This document shows positions 41,495 to 49,441 of a stretch of DNA of 64,000 nucleotides, piece by piece. The translations under genes and the position numbers were made by a program. The notes beneath the pieces are model-generated. The model was given only the letters and a program-made list of their open reading frames with translations. It did no database searches and was not told the DNA's origin. How positions within the stretch are numbered: the first letter of the stretch is position 1; each line of letters begins with the position of its first letter. Origin of the DNA: VRUE01 sp050258095 (lineage in GTDB: Bacteria; Actinomycetota; Thermoleophilia; Solirubrobacterales; 70-9); assembly GCA_050258095.1 (NCBI GenBank), contig JBLMYD010000010.1:1-64000 (forward strand). Reading direction: 5' to 3'.

Positions 41495-42361
41495 ATGAGA
41501 CGCCGAAACGCGAAGTCGAGAGATGGGGTCCGAGCAGTAGGTTCGGCACTGCTGGGCGCGCTGCGCCGGATCGACGAGCTAGTCAAAAGTTGGCCGGGCC
41601 TTGCCACGCTCGCGGCGCTCGCGCTCGCGGCAGGGGCTTGGCTACTTCCGCGTCTTGCCAGCGACCAGTCATTGCCCAGCTCGCTGATGCCTTCTGCGCA
41701 TATGGCGCTCGTCGACACGGTCGTGAAGGACAATGTCGGTAGCTACCCCTCACATTCGCGGCTGGAAGTGATTCTGCACAACACAGGAGGGCGACTGGCG
41801 GTAGTCAATCGGGCTCAGGTCACAATCCTCAAGGTCCAGGCGCTGCCGCTGTGTTTCACCCAGGGGGACCTTCCCGTCAGCAATACCTACGGGGTCTTGC
41901 TTTCTGCCTCCGCGCAACCTGGAGATGTGGTTACGATCCCCCTCCACCAACAACTTCGTGCCGATGAAGCAGATCGCTTCGGGATCTCTCTGGGGGTAGA
42001 GAGCGGGGATGGAAAATCACTTCAGGGTGTGTATCTCTTTGAAATCGAAGTTTCGCTGCAAAGCGACGAGCCCGAAGGATCTCTGAACGTGGGCAGGGTG
42101 CTCGTTGCTCTTCCCGATGCATTGATCGCGCCTGTCTACTACTTGGCGGAAGGGTCAGCCGAGATGCTGAACCAGTACTACAACGCCGATGGCGAACCCG
42201 CCCGCGAAGCCTGGGCGGGGCCGATGCCATGTTGGCGCTCGAACGCCGCTGTTCTGCGACGCATACTCGCTGGCCCAGCGATTCGATCCCATGAGTTGGA
42301 GGAAGTTGAAGAGTCCATGGTGAATCCCACATTTGCGGCATTCGAAGGTCCCGTTGGCTGA
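41495..42361 (+). CDS. Membrane-anchored protein of unknown function
   Basis: A 288-residue protein: basic N-terminus, one membrane helix (LATLAALALAAGAWLLPRLA, about 37-56), then a soluble domain beginning HMALVDTVVKDNVGSYPSHS with strands LEVILHNTGGRLAVVNRAQV. Beta-rich, DUF4352/Ig-like in appearance, but not assigned. Base composition is clearly less GC-rich than in neighbours, suggesting acquisition. The TGA stop is embedded in a long perfect hairpin. Confidence 0.6.
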   Translation: MRRRNAKSRDGVRAVGSALLGALRRIDELVKSWPGLATLAALALAAGAWLLPRLASDQSLPSSLMPSAHMALVDTVVKDNVGSYPSHSRLEVILHNTGGRLAVVNRAQVTILKVQALPLCFTQGDLPVSNTYGVLLSASAQPGDVVTIPLHQQLRADEADRFGISLGVESGDGKSLQGVYLFEIEVSLQSDEPEGSLNVGRVLVALPDALIAPVYYLAEGSAEMLNQYYNADGEPAREAWAGPMPCWRSNAAVLRRILAGPAIRSHELEEVEESMVNPTFAAFEGPVG

Positions 42362-42387
42362 AGCCTCAAGCTTCAGCCAACGGGACC
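42347..42387 (+). terminator. Perfect 18-bp hairpin
   Basis: GGTCCCGTTGGCTGAAGC (42347-42364), loop CTCAA, then its exact complement (42370-42387). The stop codon of the membrane protein (42359-42361) lies in the left arm. No T-run follows; it likely acts as a transcript end or mRNA-stabilising structure. Confidence 0.6.
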
Positions 42388-42444
42388 ACGGTGGGCTACC
42401 TCGACTACCGTGCGGCTCGCATGCCGGACGAAACCGCATACGGT

Positions 42445-42450
42445 TACGGT
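42445..42450 (+). promoter_or_regulatory. -10 box TACGGT of the CMD-family gene
   Basis: Ends 7 nt before ATG 42458, supporting that start over one 48 nt upstream. Confidence 0.35.
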
Positions 42451-42457
42451 CTCGGCG

Positions 42458-43009
42458 ATGGGTGAGGGAAGGCCACGCATAGAGCCGGGCGATCGGCGCC
42501 AGCTCGGCTGGGTCAACTCGGCGATCGCCAGGGTCGCCGGCCTCGCGACCCGCGGCCGCCCGCCGCGCATCTTCACCACGCTGGGGCGCCACCGCGGTCT
42601 CTTCCGGCGCTGGCTCTGGTTCGCCGGGGCGCTGATGCCGGGCGGCAAGTTGCCGCGGGCCGAGACCGAGCTGGTCATCCTGCGCGTCGCCCACAACGCC
42701 GGCAGCGCGTACGAGTGGGCTCAGCACGAGCGGATCGCCGTCCGCGCCGGGCTCGGCGAGACCGAGGTCGCCCGCGTCCGCGAGGGACCGGACGCCGAGG
42801 GCTGGTCGGAGCGGCAGGCGCTGCTGCTGCGCGCCGCCGACGAGATGCATGCCGACGGCCGGATCGGCGACGAGCTCTGGGGCCGGCTCAGCGCCCAGCT
42901 CGACGAGGTGCGGCTGATCGAGCTCTGCATGTTGATCGGCCACTACGAGATGCTGGCGATGACGCTCAACACGCTCCGGGTCGAGCCCGACTTCCCCTCG
43001 CGCCTATGA
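42458..43009 (+). CDS. Carboxymuconolactone decarboxylase-family protein
   Basis: A 183-residue all-helical protein of the CMD/AhpD fold: PRAETELVILRVAHNAGSAY then EWAQHERIAVRAGLGETEV, and LIELCMLIGHYEMLAMTLNT. The C-x2-C pair of AhpD peroxidases is absent, so it belongs with CMD-like lyases or uncharacterised members. ATG 42458 chosen by the TACGGT box. Its stop overlaps the start of the following SDR (ATGA), forming a two-gene operon common in degradation of aromatics or lipids. Confidence 0.75.
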   Translation: MGEGRPRIEPGDRRQLGWVNSAIARVAGLATRGRPPRIFTTLGRHRGLFRRWLWFAGALMPGGKLPRAETELVILRVAHNAGSAYEWAQHERIAVRAGLGETEVARVREGPDAEGWSERQALLLRAADEMHADGRIGDELWGRLSAQLDEVRLIELCMLIGHYEMLAMTLNTLRVEPDFPSRL

Positions 43010-43869
43010 GGGTCGGAGTCCGCGACCTGCGCGGCAGGCGCTGCCTGATCACGGGCGCCGCCGGCGGCATCGGCCGGGCGACCGCGATCGCGGCGGCCGA
43101 GAAGGGCGCGGTGCTCTTCCTCACGGACATTCAGGCCGAGGCCCTTGAGTCGGTCGCGGCGGAGATCCGCGGCGCTGGCGGCGCGGTCGCCTACGCGAAG
43201 GCGTCCGACGTCGCCGACCACGAGGCGATCGTCGCGATGGCCGCCGAGGTCCACGAGGCGCACGGCAGCATGGACGTCGTCATGAACGTCGCCGGGGTCT
43301 CCACCTGGGGGACGATCGAGCGCCTGCGCTACAGCGACTGGCAGAAGATGGTCGACGTCGACCTGATGGGGCCGATCGGCGTGCTCGAGTGCTTCGTGCC
43401 GCCGATGATCGAGGCCGGCCGCGGCGGCCACGTCGTCAACGTCGCCTCGGCGGCGGGACTCTTCGGCTTTCCCTGGCACGCTGCCTACAGCGCCGCCAAG
43501 TTCGGCCTGCGCGGCGTCTCCGAGGTGTTGCGCACGGACCTGCGCCGCCACCGCATCGGTGTCAGCCTCGTCTGCCCCGGTGCGGTGCGAACGCCCCTGG
43601 TCGAGACGGTCGAGGTCCTCGGCGTCGACCGCGAGAGCCCGGCGATGCAAAGGCTGCTCGAGGGCTTCGACCGGCGCGCCGTCAGTGCCGAGCACGTCGC
43701 CGCCAAGATCCTCGCCGGCATCGAGCGCAACCGCTTCATGGTCTTCACCTCAGCCGACATCCACGCCCTCTACCTGGTCCAGCGCTACGCCCCACCTCTC
43801 TACCGGCTGGCGATGCGGGTTCTCGACCGCGAGCTGAACAAGGCCGCCGCATCCAGCTCCGAGGGCTGA
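43006..43869 (+). CDS. Classical short-chain dehydrogenase/reductase
   Basis: A 287-residue SDR: cofactor loop TGAAGGIG near 16-23, NVAGVS strand, active-site S (VASAAGL) and Y161-x3-K165 (YSAAK). The C-terminal extension (LYLVQRYAPPLYRLAMRVLD) resembles SDRs acting on lipophilic substrates. Co-translated with the CMD-family gene. Confidence 0.85.
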   Translation: MRVGVRDLRGRRCLITGAAGGIGRATAIAAAEKGAVLFLTDIQAEALESVAAEIRGAGGAVAYAKASDVADHEAIVAMAAEVHEAHGSMDVVMNVAGVSTWGTIERLRYSDWQKMVDVDLMGPIGVLECFVPPMIEAGRGGHVVNVASAAGLFGFPWHAAYSAAKFGLRGVSEVLRTDLRRHRIGVSLVCPGAVRTPLVETVEVLGVDRESPAMQRLLEGFDRRAVSAEHVAAKILAGIERNRFMVFTSADIHALYLVQRYAPPLYRLAMRVLDRELNKAAASSSEG

Positions 43870-43886
43870 CTGCCCCACGGCGAGCG

Positions 43887-44774
43887 CTAACGGCGAGGGT
43901 GTTCCAGGCCGGCCGAGAAGCCTCGGCCCGTCACCGGCACGTCCGCACGGCCGGGAAGGTCGACGGTCAGGTTCCCCGTCCACTGGTTGCCGTGACGGGC
44001 GTTGCGGTGGAAGCTGCCATGACCGGCAAAGGGGGCGGGCGGCCTGACGGTCGCGGTGCGCAGGCGCCGGTCATAGCGCAGGGCGCCGGCGCCGGCCCAG
44101 GTCCAGATCGCCCGGTGGATCTCCATTTCGCCCCGGTGTTCCTCGACTTCAACGCTCACCCCGGTCCTGGCGCCCGGCCTTCTCTGAGTCGCGTCGAACT
44201 CGAGCCTGTACTTCTCAAGGCGGCGCTTATCCACATCGAGGCGAGCCCCCGGCAGGCTCTTGCCAGGGGGCCTTCCACTCCACTCGCTGCCGATGCAAAG
44301 GAACGTAGGTTCGAGTGGCGCGCTGGTGGCGCTGACTTCGGTGAATCCTTCCTCACCGTGAAACTCGATGGTCCCCTCGTAGCGCTCTGCCTTGACCCGC
44401 TTCCTGCTCCCCGGCTTGCAGTTTCGGCGAACGGTCTTCATTCGCCCGGTAGGCACCCGAGTCACCGAGATCCTGCCCAGCTTGCCGAGATCTGCGTCAA
44501 TGGTCGTGCGCGTCACCGTGGCCGGTGCCGCGTAGGTGACCATCGCACGCTTACCGTGCACCAGGAAAAGGCCGATCTCCTCCTCCTCTTCTTCTTCTTC
44601 TTCTTCTTTCGGCACTCCCGCCAGAGCGAAGAGGACGTAGCCGTTGCTCGCCTTCAGCCGGAACCCGGTGATCGGCGGCAGACGACCTTCCTCGCCCTGG
44701 ACGGCGCTCGGTAGCAGCAGGGTCAGCGCCAGCCCCAGCATGACCCCTACCACGCTCCGCGAGATTCGCGTCAC
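43887..44774 (-). CDS. Secreted protein with a poly-glutamate tract
   Basis: A 295-residue protein: signal peptide VVGVMLGLALTLLLPSAVQG, then FRLKASNGYVLFALAG. Residues 57-66 are ten consecutive Glu, coded by GAA x6 and GAG x4. The remainder (RISVTRVPTGRMKTVRRNCK; FTEVSATSAPLEPTFLC) is a lineage-type extracytoplasmic domain of unknown function. GTG start with TAGGAT 6 nt upstream. Length of the Glu run may vary between strains because of the trinucleotide repeat. Confidence 0.65.
   Translation of the reverse strand: MTRISRSVVGVMLGLALTLLLPSAVQGEEGRLPPITGFRLKASNGYVLFALAGVPKEEEEEEEEEEIGLFLVHGKRAMVTYAAPATVTRTTIDADLGKLGRISVTRVPTGRMKTVRRNCKPGSRKRVKAERYEGTIEFHGEEGFTEVSATSAPLEPTFLCIGSEWSGRPPGKSLPGARLDVDKRRLEKYRLEFDATQRRPGARTGVSVEVEEHRGEMEIHRAIWTWAGAGALRYDRRLRTATVRPPAPFAGHGSFHRNARHGNQWTGNLTVDLPGRADVPVTGRGFSAGLEHPRR
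44577..44606. repeat. Trinucleotide microsatellite (poly-Glu coding)
   Basis: On the plus strand CTC x4 then TTC x6, ten codon-phase triplets in the secreted-protein gene. A slippage-prone tract whose triplet changes would alter length but keep the frame. Confidence 0.8.
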
Positions 44775-44780
44775 TCAGCA

Positions 44781-44786
44781 ATCCTA
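44781..44786 (-). promoter_or_regulatory. -10 box TAGGAT of the poly-Glu protein gene
   Basis: Ends 6 nt before the GTG at 44774 on the minus strand. Confidence 0.4.
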
Positions 44787-44834
44787 CCGGCCAAATTGCT
44801 GAAACTCGCACAGCTCGGTGGCGCTGTCGATCCC

Positions 44835-45290
44835 TCAGGGTTGTCGCCGAGAGAGAAGCAGCTCGAGCTTGTCGAAGCTGTCCGTCCAGCCGTTCCGATG
44901 AAGCTCGCGGCGCGCCCCGGTCTTGAAGGGGTACTGCGTCAGGGCTACCTCGGCCGCACCATCGAGATCGCGAAACGACAGGGTGACCAGCGTCTCGACA
45001 TCGTCCTCGTCGGGTTCCTCCCATGCGAACGAGAAGGTGAGACGGGCAGGCGGATCGACCTCGCGGAACGTCCCCACCAGGTAGAACGGATCGCCCTCCG
45101 GGGGCTGCATCTCGATCCTGTAGCTCTTCCCAGCACCGGGCTGGAACTCCAGGCTCGGGACGGTGAATCCCTCGGGACCCCACCATCTCGCCAACGCACT
45201 CGGGTCGCTGAAGGCGGCGAAGACAGCCGGAGCAGGTGCGGGGAGAACCCGCACCATCTCAAGCACGAGCTCGTCCGATCTCCCCTCCAT
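44835..45290 (-). CDS. SRPBCC/AHSA1-family protein
   Basis: A 151-residue START-like helix-grip protein: LVLEMVRVLPAPAPAVFAAF, DPSALARWWGPEGFTVPSLE and the C-terminal helix RRELHRNGWTDSFDKLELLL are the AHSA1/Aha1-C signatures. Often a ligand-binding or stress protein, sometimes paired with ArsR regulators; none adjoins here. ATG 45290 has TACACT 8 nt upstream. Confidence 0.8.
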   Translation of the reverse strand: MEGRSDELVLEMVRVLPAPAPAVFAAFSDPSALARWWGPEGFTVPSLEFQPGAGKSYRIEMQPPEGDPFYLVGTFREVDPPARLTFSFAWEEPDEDDVETLVTLSFRDLDGAAEVALTQYPFKTGARRELHRNGWTDSFDKLELLLSRRQP

Positions 45291-45298
45291 CGCATGGG

Positions 45299-45304
45299 AG
45301 TGTA
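45299..45304 (-). promoter_or_regulatory. -10 box TACACT of the AHSA1-like gene
   Basis: On the minus strand, ends 8 nt before ATG 45290. Confidence 0.35.
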
Positions 45305-45364
45305 TCCGCCCATGTTGGAATTACCAGGGGGACGACGAGCAGGGCAAGGTGTGAAGATGCGGTC

Positions 45365-45703
45365 ATGGCCGACCCCGAGGACCAGCCGGTCTACGCGCTC
45401 AACCTCTTCGACGTCGCCGATCGCGACGAGTACCTGGCGTACTCGCGTCGCTCGGCGCAGGAGGTGGAGCGGCACGGCGGCCGCGTCATCGCCCTCGGCA
45501 AGTTTGCGGACATGATCCGGGGCGAGATCGAGCCGCGCCAGGTCCTGATCCTGGTCGAGTGGCGCAGCCGCGCCCACTTCGACTCCTACCGCGAGGACCC
45601 CGAGCTCGCCGACCTCCATCCCCACCGAGAAGCGGGCGCCGGCAACTACGTCTGGCATCTCTTCGACAAGCTCGAGGACCTGCGCCCGGTGCTCAAGCCC
45701 TGA
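45365..45703 (+). CDS. DUF1330-family small protein
   Basis: A 112-residue dimeric alpha/beta-barrel-like protein: PVYALNLFDVADRDEYLAYS, GGRVIALGKFADM, then ILVEWRSRAHFDSYREDPE. This is the DUF1330 pattern (ferredoxin-like fold). Function unknown in the family. ATG 45365 is where conserved sequence begins; longer in-frame extensions run into the AHSA1-like gene. Confidence 0.7.
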   Translation: MADPEDQPVYALNLFDVADRDEYLAYSRRSAQEVERHGGRVIALGKFADMIRGEIEPRQVLILVEWRSRAHFDSYREDPELADLHPHREAGAGNYVWHLFDKLEDLRPVLKP

Positions 45704-45712
45704 TCGCGAGCC

Positions 45713-47092
45713 TCAGTAGCCGCTGCCCTTCTTCATGCTCTTGCGCTCCTCAGGGTGGGCGGCGCCCTTCTTGTCGAGCGTCTCGCAGGCCTCGGCGATG
45801 TCTTCGGCGAGGCGGTCGACGTGGGCGCGGCTCATGGTCAGCTTGACCAGGGCCCGCATCACGGTCACGTCCTGCGCGTCGGGCGGCATCGTGTAGGCGG
45901 GCAGCATCCAGCCGCGCTCGGCCGAGAGCTGCCAGGAGACGTCGAACTCGTCGTACGGCCCTTCCTCGGCGAGCTTGAAGGCGACGAGCGGCAGCTGCTC
46001 GGCGTCGGCGCCGATCAGCTCGAAGCGGCCCATCGCTTCCAGCTTTTCGGCCAGCGCCCGAGCGTTCATCTGCATCGTCTCCATGATGTAGCCGTAGCCC
46101 TTGCGCCCGAGGCGGACGAGGTTGTAGTACTGGGCCAGCACCATCGCCGAGCCGGTTGAGAAGTTGAGGGTGAAGGTGGCGTCGGTTTTGCCGAGGTAGT
46201 TCTCGTAGAAGACGAGGTCCTCGGCGAGGTCGGAGCGCTCGCGGAAGACGAGCCAGCCGATGCCGGGGTAGACGAGCCCGAACTTGTGGCCCGAGACGTT
46301 GATCGAGCGCACCTGCTCGAGCCGGAAGTCCCAGGCGGAGTCTGGGTAGAGGAAGGGCCAGACGAAGCCGCCCGAGGCAGCGTCGATGTGCAGCGGCACG
46401 TCGAGGCCCTTCTCGCCCTTGAGGTCGAGCAGGAGCTTGTTTATGCCGACGATGTCGTCCCTGTGGCCGGTGAAGGTGGTGCCGAGGACGGCGGCGACGC
46501 CGATCGTGTTCTCGTCGACGTGGGGCTCGACGTCCTCGGGGCCGATCGTGTACTTGTCGGGCTGCAGCGGCACGATCCGCGGCTCGACGTCGAAGTAGCG
46601 GCAGAACTTCTCCCAGACCACGTGCACGTCGCCGCCGAAGACCAGGTTCGGCTTGTCGACCGGCTTCGACTCGGCTTCGCGGCGCTGCTTCCACTTCCAC
46701 TTCAGCGACAGGGCGCCGAGCATGATCGCCTCCGAGGAGCCCTGGGTGCGGGCGCCGGTGGTCTCGCCGGGGGCGTTGAAGAGGTCGGCGAGCATGCGGA
46801 TGCAGCGCTGCTCGATCTCGGCGGAGATCGGGTACTCGGCGTGGTCGATGAAGTTGCGGTACAGGTTCTCGGCGATGATCCGCTGCGCCTCCGGCTCCAT
46901 CCAAGTGGTGACGAAGGTGGCGAGGTTTTTGAACGGCTCGCCCTCGAGCATCAGTTCCTCGCCGACCAGCCGCATCGCGTCGAGGGCGGGCATGCCGTCG
47001 ACCGGGAACTCGTGCGCAGGGGCGTCCTCGATCAGGAAGCGGTTGCCGTAGAGGGCCTCGGCCTGCTCCGGGGTCATGCCTTTCTTGCTCAT
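45713..47092 (-). CDS. gadB: Glutamate decarboxylase
   Basis: A 459-residue PLP enzyme converting glutamate to GABA with proton consumption. Lys-270 in SGHKFGLVYPG is the Schiff-base lysine; HIDAASGGFVWPF supplies the PLP-ring Asp and GSSEAIMLGALS the phosphate site. The N-terminus is the family-typical NRFLIEDAPAHEFP. ATG 47092 is chosen since homology to GadB starts there. No GABA/glutamate antiporter is adjacent, so a role in acid resistance is not implied by context. Confidence 0.9.
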   Translation of the reverse strand: MSKKGMTPEQAEALYGNRFLIEDAPAHEFPVDGMPALDAMRLVGEELMLEGEPFKNLATFVTTWMEPEAQRIIAENLYRNFIDHAEYPISAEIEQRCIRMLADLFNAPGETTGARTQGSSEAIMLGALSLKWKWKQRREAESKPVDKPNLVFGGDVHVVWEKFCRYFDVEPRIVPLQPDKYTIGPEDVEPHVDENTIGVAAVLGTTFTGHRDDIVGINKLLLDLKGEKGLDVPLHIDAASGGFVWPFLYPDSAWDFRLEQVRSINVSGHKFGLVYPGIGWLVFRERSDLAEDLVFYENYLGKTDATFTLNFSTGSAMVLAQYYNLVRLGRKGYGYIMETMQMNARALAEKLEAMGRFELIGADAEQLPLVAFKLAEEGPYDEFDVSWQLSAERGWMLPAYTMPPDAQDVTVMRALVKLTMSRAHVDRLAEDIAEACETLDKKGAAHPEERKSMKKGSGY

Positions 47093-47121
47093 CTGGGCCT
47101 CGCTGTGCTCGGGGGCTGGGA

Positions 47122-47138
47122 GCGCGCGATTCGCGCGC
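47122..47138. terminator. GC palindrome between gadB and vapC
   Basis: GCGCGCGA-T-TCGCGCGC, 8-bp arms with a 1-nt centre, lies 8 nt beyond the vapC stop (47146) and 30 nt upstream of gadB. Could be an operator or a terminator; the centre is too short for a hairpin without opening some pairs. Confidence 0.3.
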
Positions 47139-47145
47139 CTCGATC

Positions 47146-47541
47146 CTAGTCCGGCAGCAGCTCGAAGCCCTCGCGAATGAAGTCGTCGTCGAGCGCGAGG
47201 GCCGTGCGGAGGCCGAGGCGGCGCATCAGCTCGAAGCTGACGTGGTCGACCAGGGAGGAGCGTCGCCGCAGCGCTCCCAGGTGGGCGACGACCGCCGCGT
47301 CGTGGAGGTCTGCGTCGACCCAGACGACGTCGAGCGCGGGAACCACATCCTCGAGCAGCGCCCGAACCGCGCGCGCGCCGAGGCGCCGGTGCGCCAGCGC
47401 CTCGGTCTCGACCAGCACGTAGTTGTGGGTGATCGCGTCGCGGTCGCGGAGCACCCGGGCCATGCTCTTGCGTACGCGCCCATGCTGCTCGGCGTCTCTG
47501 TCGAGGAAGGCGAGAAGGGTCGATGTGTCGAGGAAGGTCAA
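47146..47541 (-). CDS. vapC: PIN-domain toxin (VapC-like), third pair
   Basis: A 131-residue PIN protein with D5 (FLDTSTLLAFL), E45 (LVETEALAHR), D99 (SLVDHVSFELM) and D118-D120 (ALALDDDFIREG). TTG start overlaps the antitoxin stop (TTGA). Complete and probably functional as an RNase toxin. Confidence 0.8.
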   Translation of the reverse strand: MTFLDTSTLLAFLDRDAEQHGRVRKSMARVLRDRDAITHNYVLVETEALAHRRLGARAVRALLEDVVPALDVVWVDADLHDAAVVAHLGALRRRSSLVDHVSFELMRRLGLRTALALDDDFIREGFELLPD

Positions 47542-47777
47542 CGAGCGGGGCGCTCGGCCAGGTAGGCGTCGTGGCGCTCGGCGAGATCGCTGACGCCGGA
47601 GGCCCCCGCGCCGGCGGCTCCAAGCGCCTTCTCCACGGCGGTGTCGTCGCCTTCTCGAGCCAGTAGCGGCTTCAACGCCTCACGGACGACGGCCGCCTTG
47701 GAGATCCCGCGTCGCCGCGCCTCCTGCGCGAGCGCGGCAGCTTGGTCCTCGGGCAGCTGAATGATGGTCCGGACCAC
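47538..47777 (-). CDS. vapB: Ribbon-helix-helix antitoxin (VapB/CopG-like)
   Basis: A 79-residue protein: VRTIIQLPEDQAAALAQEAR followed by RRGISKAAVVREALKPLLAR is a canonical CopG/MetJ-type strand-helix-helix. C-terminal half (GASGVSDLAERHDAYLAERP) would wrap the toxin. GTG 47777 chosen at the start of the conserved strand. Confidence 0.8.
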   Translation of the reverse strand: MVRTIIQLPEDQAAALAQEARRRGISKAAVVREALKPLLAREGDDTAVEKALGAAGAGASGVSDLAERHDAYLAERPAR

Positions 47778-47869
47778 GGAGGAATGATATCGCGTACCGC
47801 TTGACTGATGACAGTCTCGTCTTGAGCGGACCGGATGCCGGAGGCCACTCGCCGCACCGGTCCGGCGGG

Positions 47870-47875
47870 TACCGT
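47870..47875 (+). promoter_or_regulatory. -10 box TACCGT of the ABC-2 operon
   Basis: Ends 10 nt before GTG 47886 and supports that start for the ATP-binding protein. Confidence 0.35.
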
Positions 47876-47885
47876 TAGCGGCGCT

Positions 47886-48656
47886 GTGGACGAGCAGGCG
47901 CTGCACATCGAGGAGCTGGTCAAGCGCTACCCGACGGGGGTGGAGGCGCTGCGTGGCGTCTCGCTGCAGATCGCGCCGGGGGAGCTGTTCGGCCTGCTCG
48001 GGCCGAACGGCGCCGGCAAGTCGACGCTGATCCACTGCGCGACCGGGCTGGCGCAGCCGAGCGCCGGGGCGATCCGGGTCTTCGGCCACGACGCGATCAA
48101 CGACTACGGGGCGGCGCGGCAGGCGGTCGGGCTGGCGCCGCAGGAGCTCAACCTCGACTGGTTCCTCACCGTCGAGGAGACGCTCGACTACCACGCCGGC
48201 TACTTCGGGATGCCGCGGCGCGAGCGCCGCGAGCGCACCCGCGAGCTGCTCGAGACCTTCTCGCTGACCGAGAAGCGCGACGAACGGACCCGCACGCTCT
48301 CGGGCGGGATGAAGCGGCGGCTGATCCTGGCGCGGGCGATGATGCACCGGCCGCGGCTGCTGATCCTCGACGAGCCGACCGCCGGCGTCGACGTCGAGCT
48401 GCGGCTCGAGCTCTGGCACTACGTGCAGCGGATCAACCAGGAGGGGACGACGATCCTGCTGACGACGCACTACCTGGAGGAGGCCGAGCAGCTCTGCGAC
48501 CGGATCGCCTTCATCGCCGAAGGCGGCATCGTCGGCGAGGGGACGAGCGCCGAGCTGGCGGCGCGCTACGGCGTCGCCAACCTCGAGGACGCCTACCTGG
48601 CCCTGGTCGGCCGCAAAGAGCTCTCGCGCTCGCACATCGAGGTCGCGGCCACGTGA
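47886..48656 (+). CDS. ABC-2 transporter ATP-binding protein
   Basis: A 256-residue ABC ATPase of the daunorubicin-resistance/ABC-2 type: Walker A GPNGAGKST at 39-47, signature LSGGMKRRL, Walker B LLILDEPTAGVD and H-loop TTHYLEEAEQLCD. GTG 47886 is preferred over a start 51 nt upstream, whose extra residues are unlike the family. Overlaps its permease gene by 4 nt (GTGA). Confidence 0.9.
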   Translation: MDEQALHIEELVKRYPTGVEALRGVSLQIAPGELFGLLGPNGAGKSTLIHCATGLAQPSAGAIRVFGHDAINDYGAARQAVGLAPQELNLDWFLTVEETLDYHAGYFGMPRRERRERTRELLETFSLTEKRDERTRTLSGGMKRRLILARAMMHRPRLLILDEPTAGVDVELRLELWHYVQRINQEGTTILLTTHYLEEAEQLCDRIAFIAEGGIVGEGTSAELAARYGVANLEDAYLALVGRKELSRSHIEVAAT

Positions 48657-49420
48657 GCGCGGCGCAGATCCGCTTCGCGACGCTCTGGCGGCGCGAGGTC
48701 AACCGCTTCATGAAGATCAAGAAGCAGACGCTGGGCGCGCCGCTGCTCGAAACCTTCCTCTACATCATGGTCTTCGGCGCCGCCCTCGGCTCGCGGATCA
48801 AGCACCTGCACGGCATCGACTACATCCTCTTCGTCATCCCCGGCCTGATCATGATGGCCTTCTCGACCAACTCCTTCGCCAACAACTCCGCCTCGATCCT
48901 GCAGCAGAAGTTCCAGGGCGCGATCCAGGACCAGCTCTCCTCGCCGGCCTCGCCGGTCGAGCTGCTGCTCGCCTTCTCGCTCGGCGGCTTCATGCGCGGG
49001 CTGGCCGTGGCGACGCTGACCTACGTCGTCTCGGCAGTCCTCGTCGGCCTGCCCGTGGACCACCTGCTCGTGCTGGTCCCCTCGCTCTTCCTCGTCGGCT
49101 TCTTCTTCTCCCAGCTCGGCGTGCTCACCGGGGTCCGGGCCGAGCAGTTCGACGACGTCGCCTTCGTCCAGACCTTCGTCCTGCAGCCGCTGATCTTCCT
49201 TGGCGGCGTCTTCTACTCTGCGGCGCTGCTGCCGCAGCCGTTCGAGACGCTGACCCGCTTCGACCCGATCTACTACATGATCAACCTCGTCCGCTACGGC
49301 TTCGTCGGCTTCACCGAAGTCAGCATCGCCCTCTCGCTGCTGGCGCTCGCCGCCGCCACCGCGGCCATCTTCCTCGTCAACCTGCGCCTCTTCTCGAAGG
49401 GCTACAAGCTCCGCGCGTAG
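48653..49420 (+). CDS. ABC-2 transporter permease
   Basis: A 255-residue protein with six hydrophobic helices (for example FLYIMVFGAALGSRI, LFVIPGLIMMAFS, LLIF-type LQPLIFLGGVFYSAALLP), typical of ABC-2 permeases. With the ATPase it forms an exporter, likely of drug, lipid or glycan; substrate unknown. Confidence 0.85.
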   Translation: MSAAQIRFATLWRREVNRFMKIKKQTLGAPLLETFLYIMVFGAALGSRIKHLHGIDYILFVIPGLIMMAFSTNSFANNSASILQQKFQGAIQDQLSSPASPVELLLAFSLGGFMRGLAVATLTYVVSAVLVGLPVDHLLVLVPSLFLVGFFFSQLGVLTGVRAEQFDDVAFVQTFVLQPLIFLGGVFYSAALLPQPFETLTRFDPIYYMINLVRYGFVGFTEVSIALSLLALAAATAAIFLVNLRLFSKGYKLRA

Positions 49421-49426
49421 CACCCG

Positions 49427-49432
49427 TATCCT
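49427..49432 (+). promoter_or_regulatory. -10 box TATCCT of the propeller protein gene
   Basis: Ends 9 nt before ATG 49442; GGAGG at 49434-49438 is only 3 nt from the ATG, too close for a normal ribosome site, which favours a leaderless start. Confidence 0.35.
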
Positions 49433-49441
49433 TGGAGGCGC

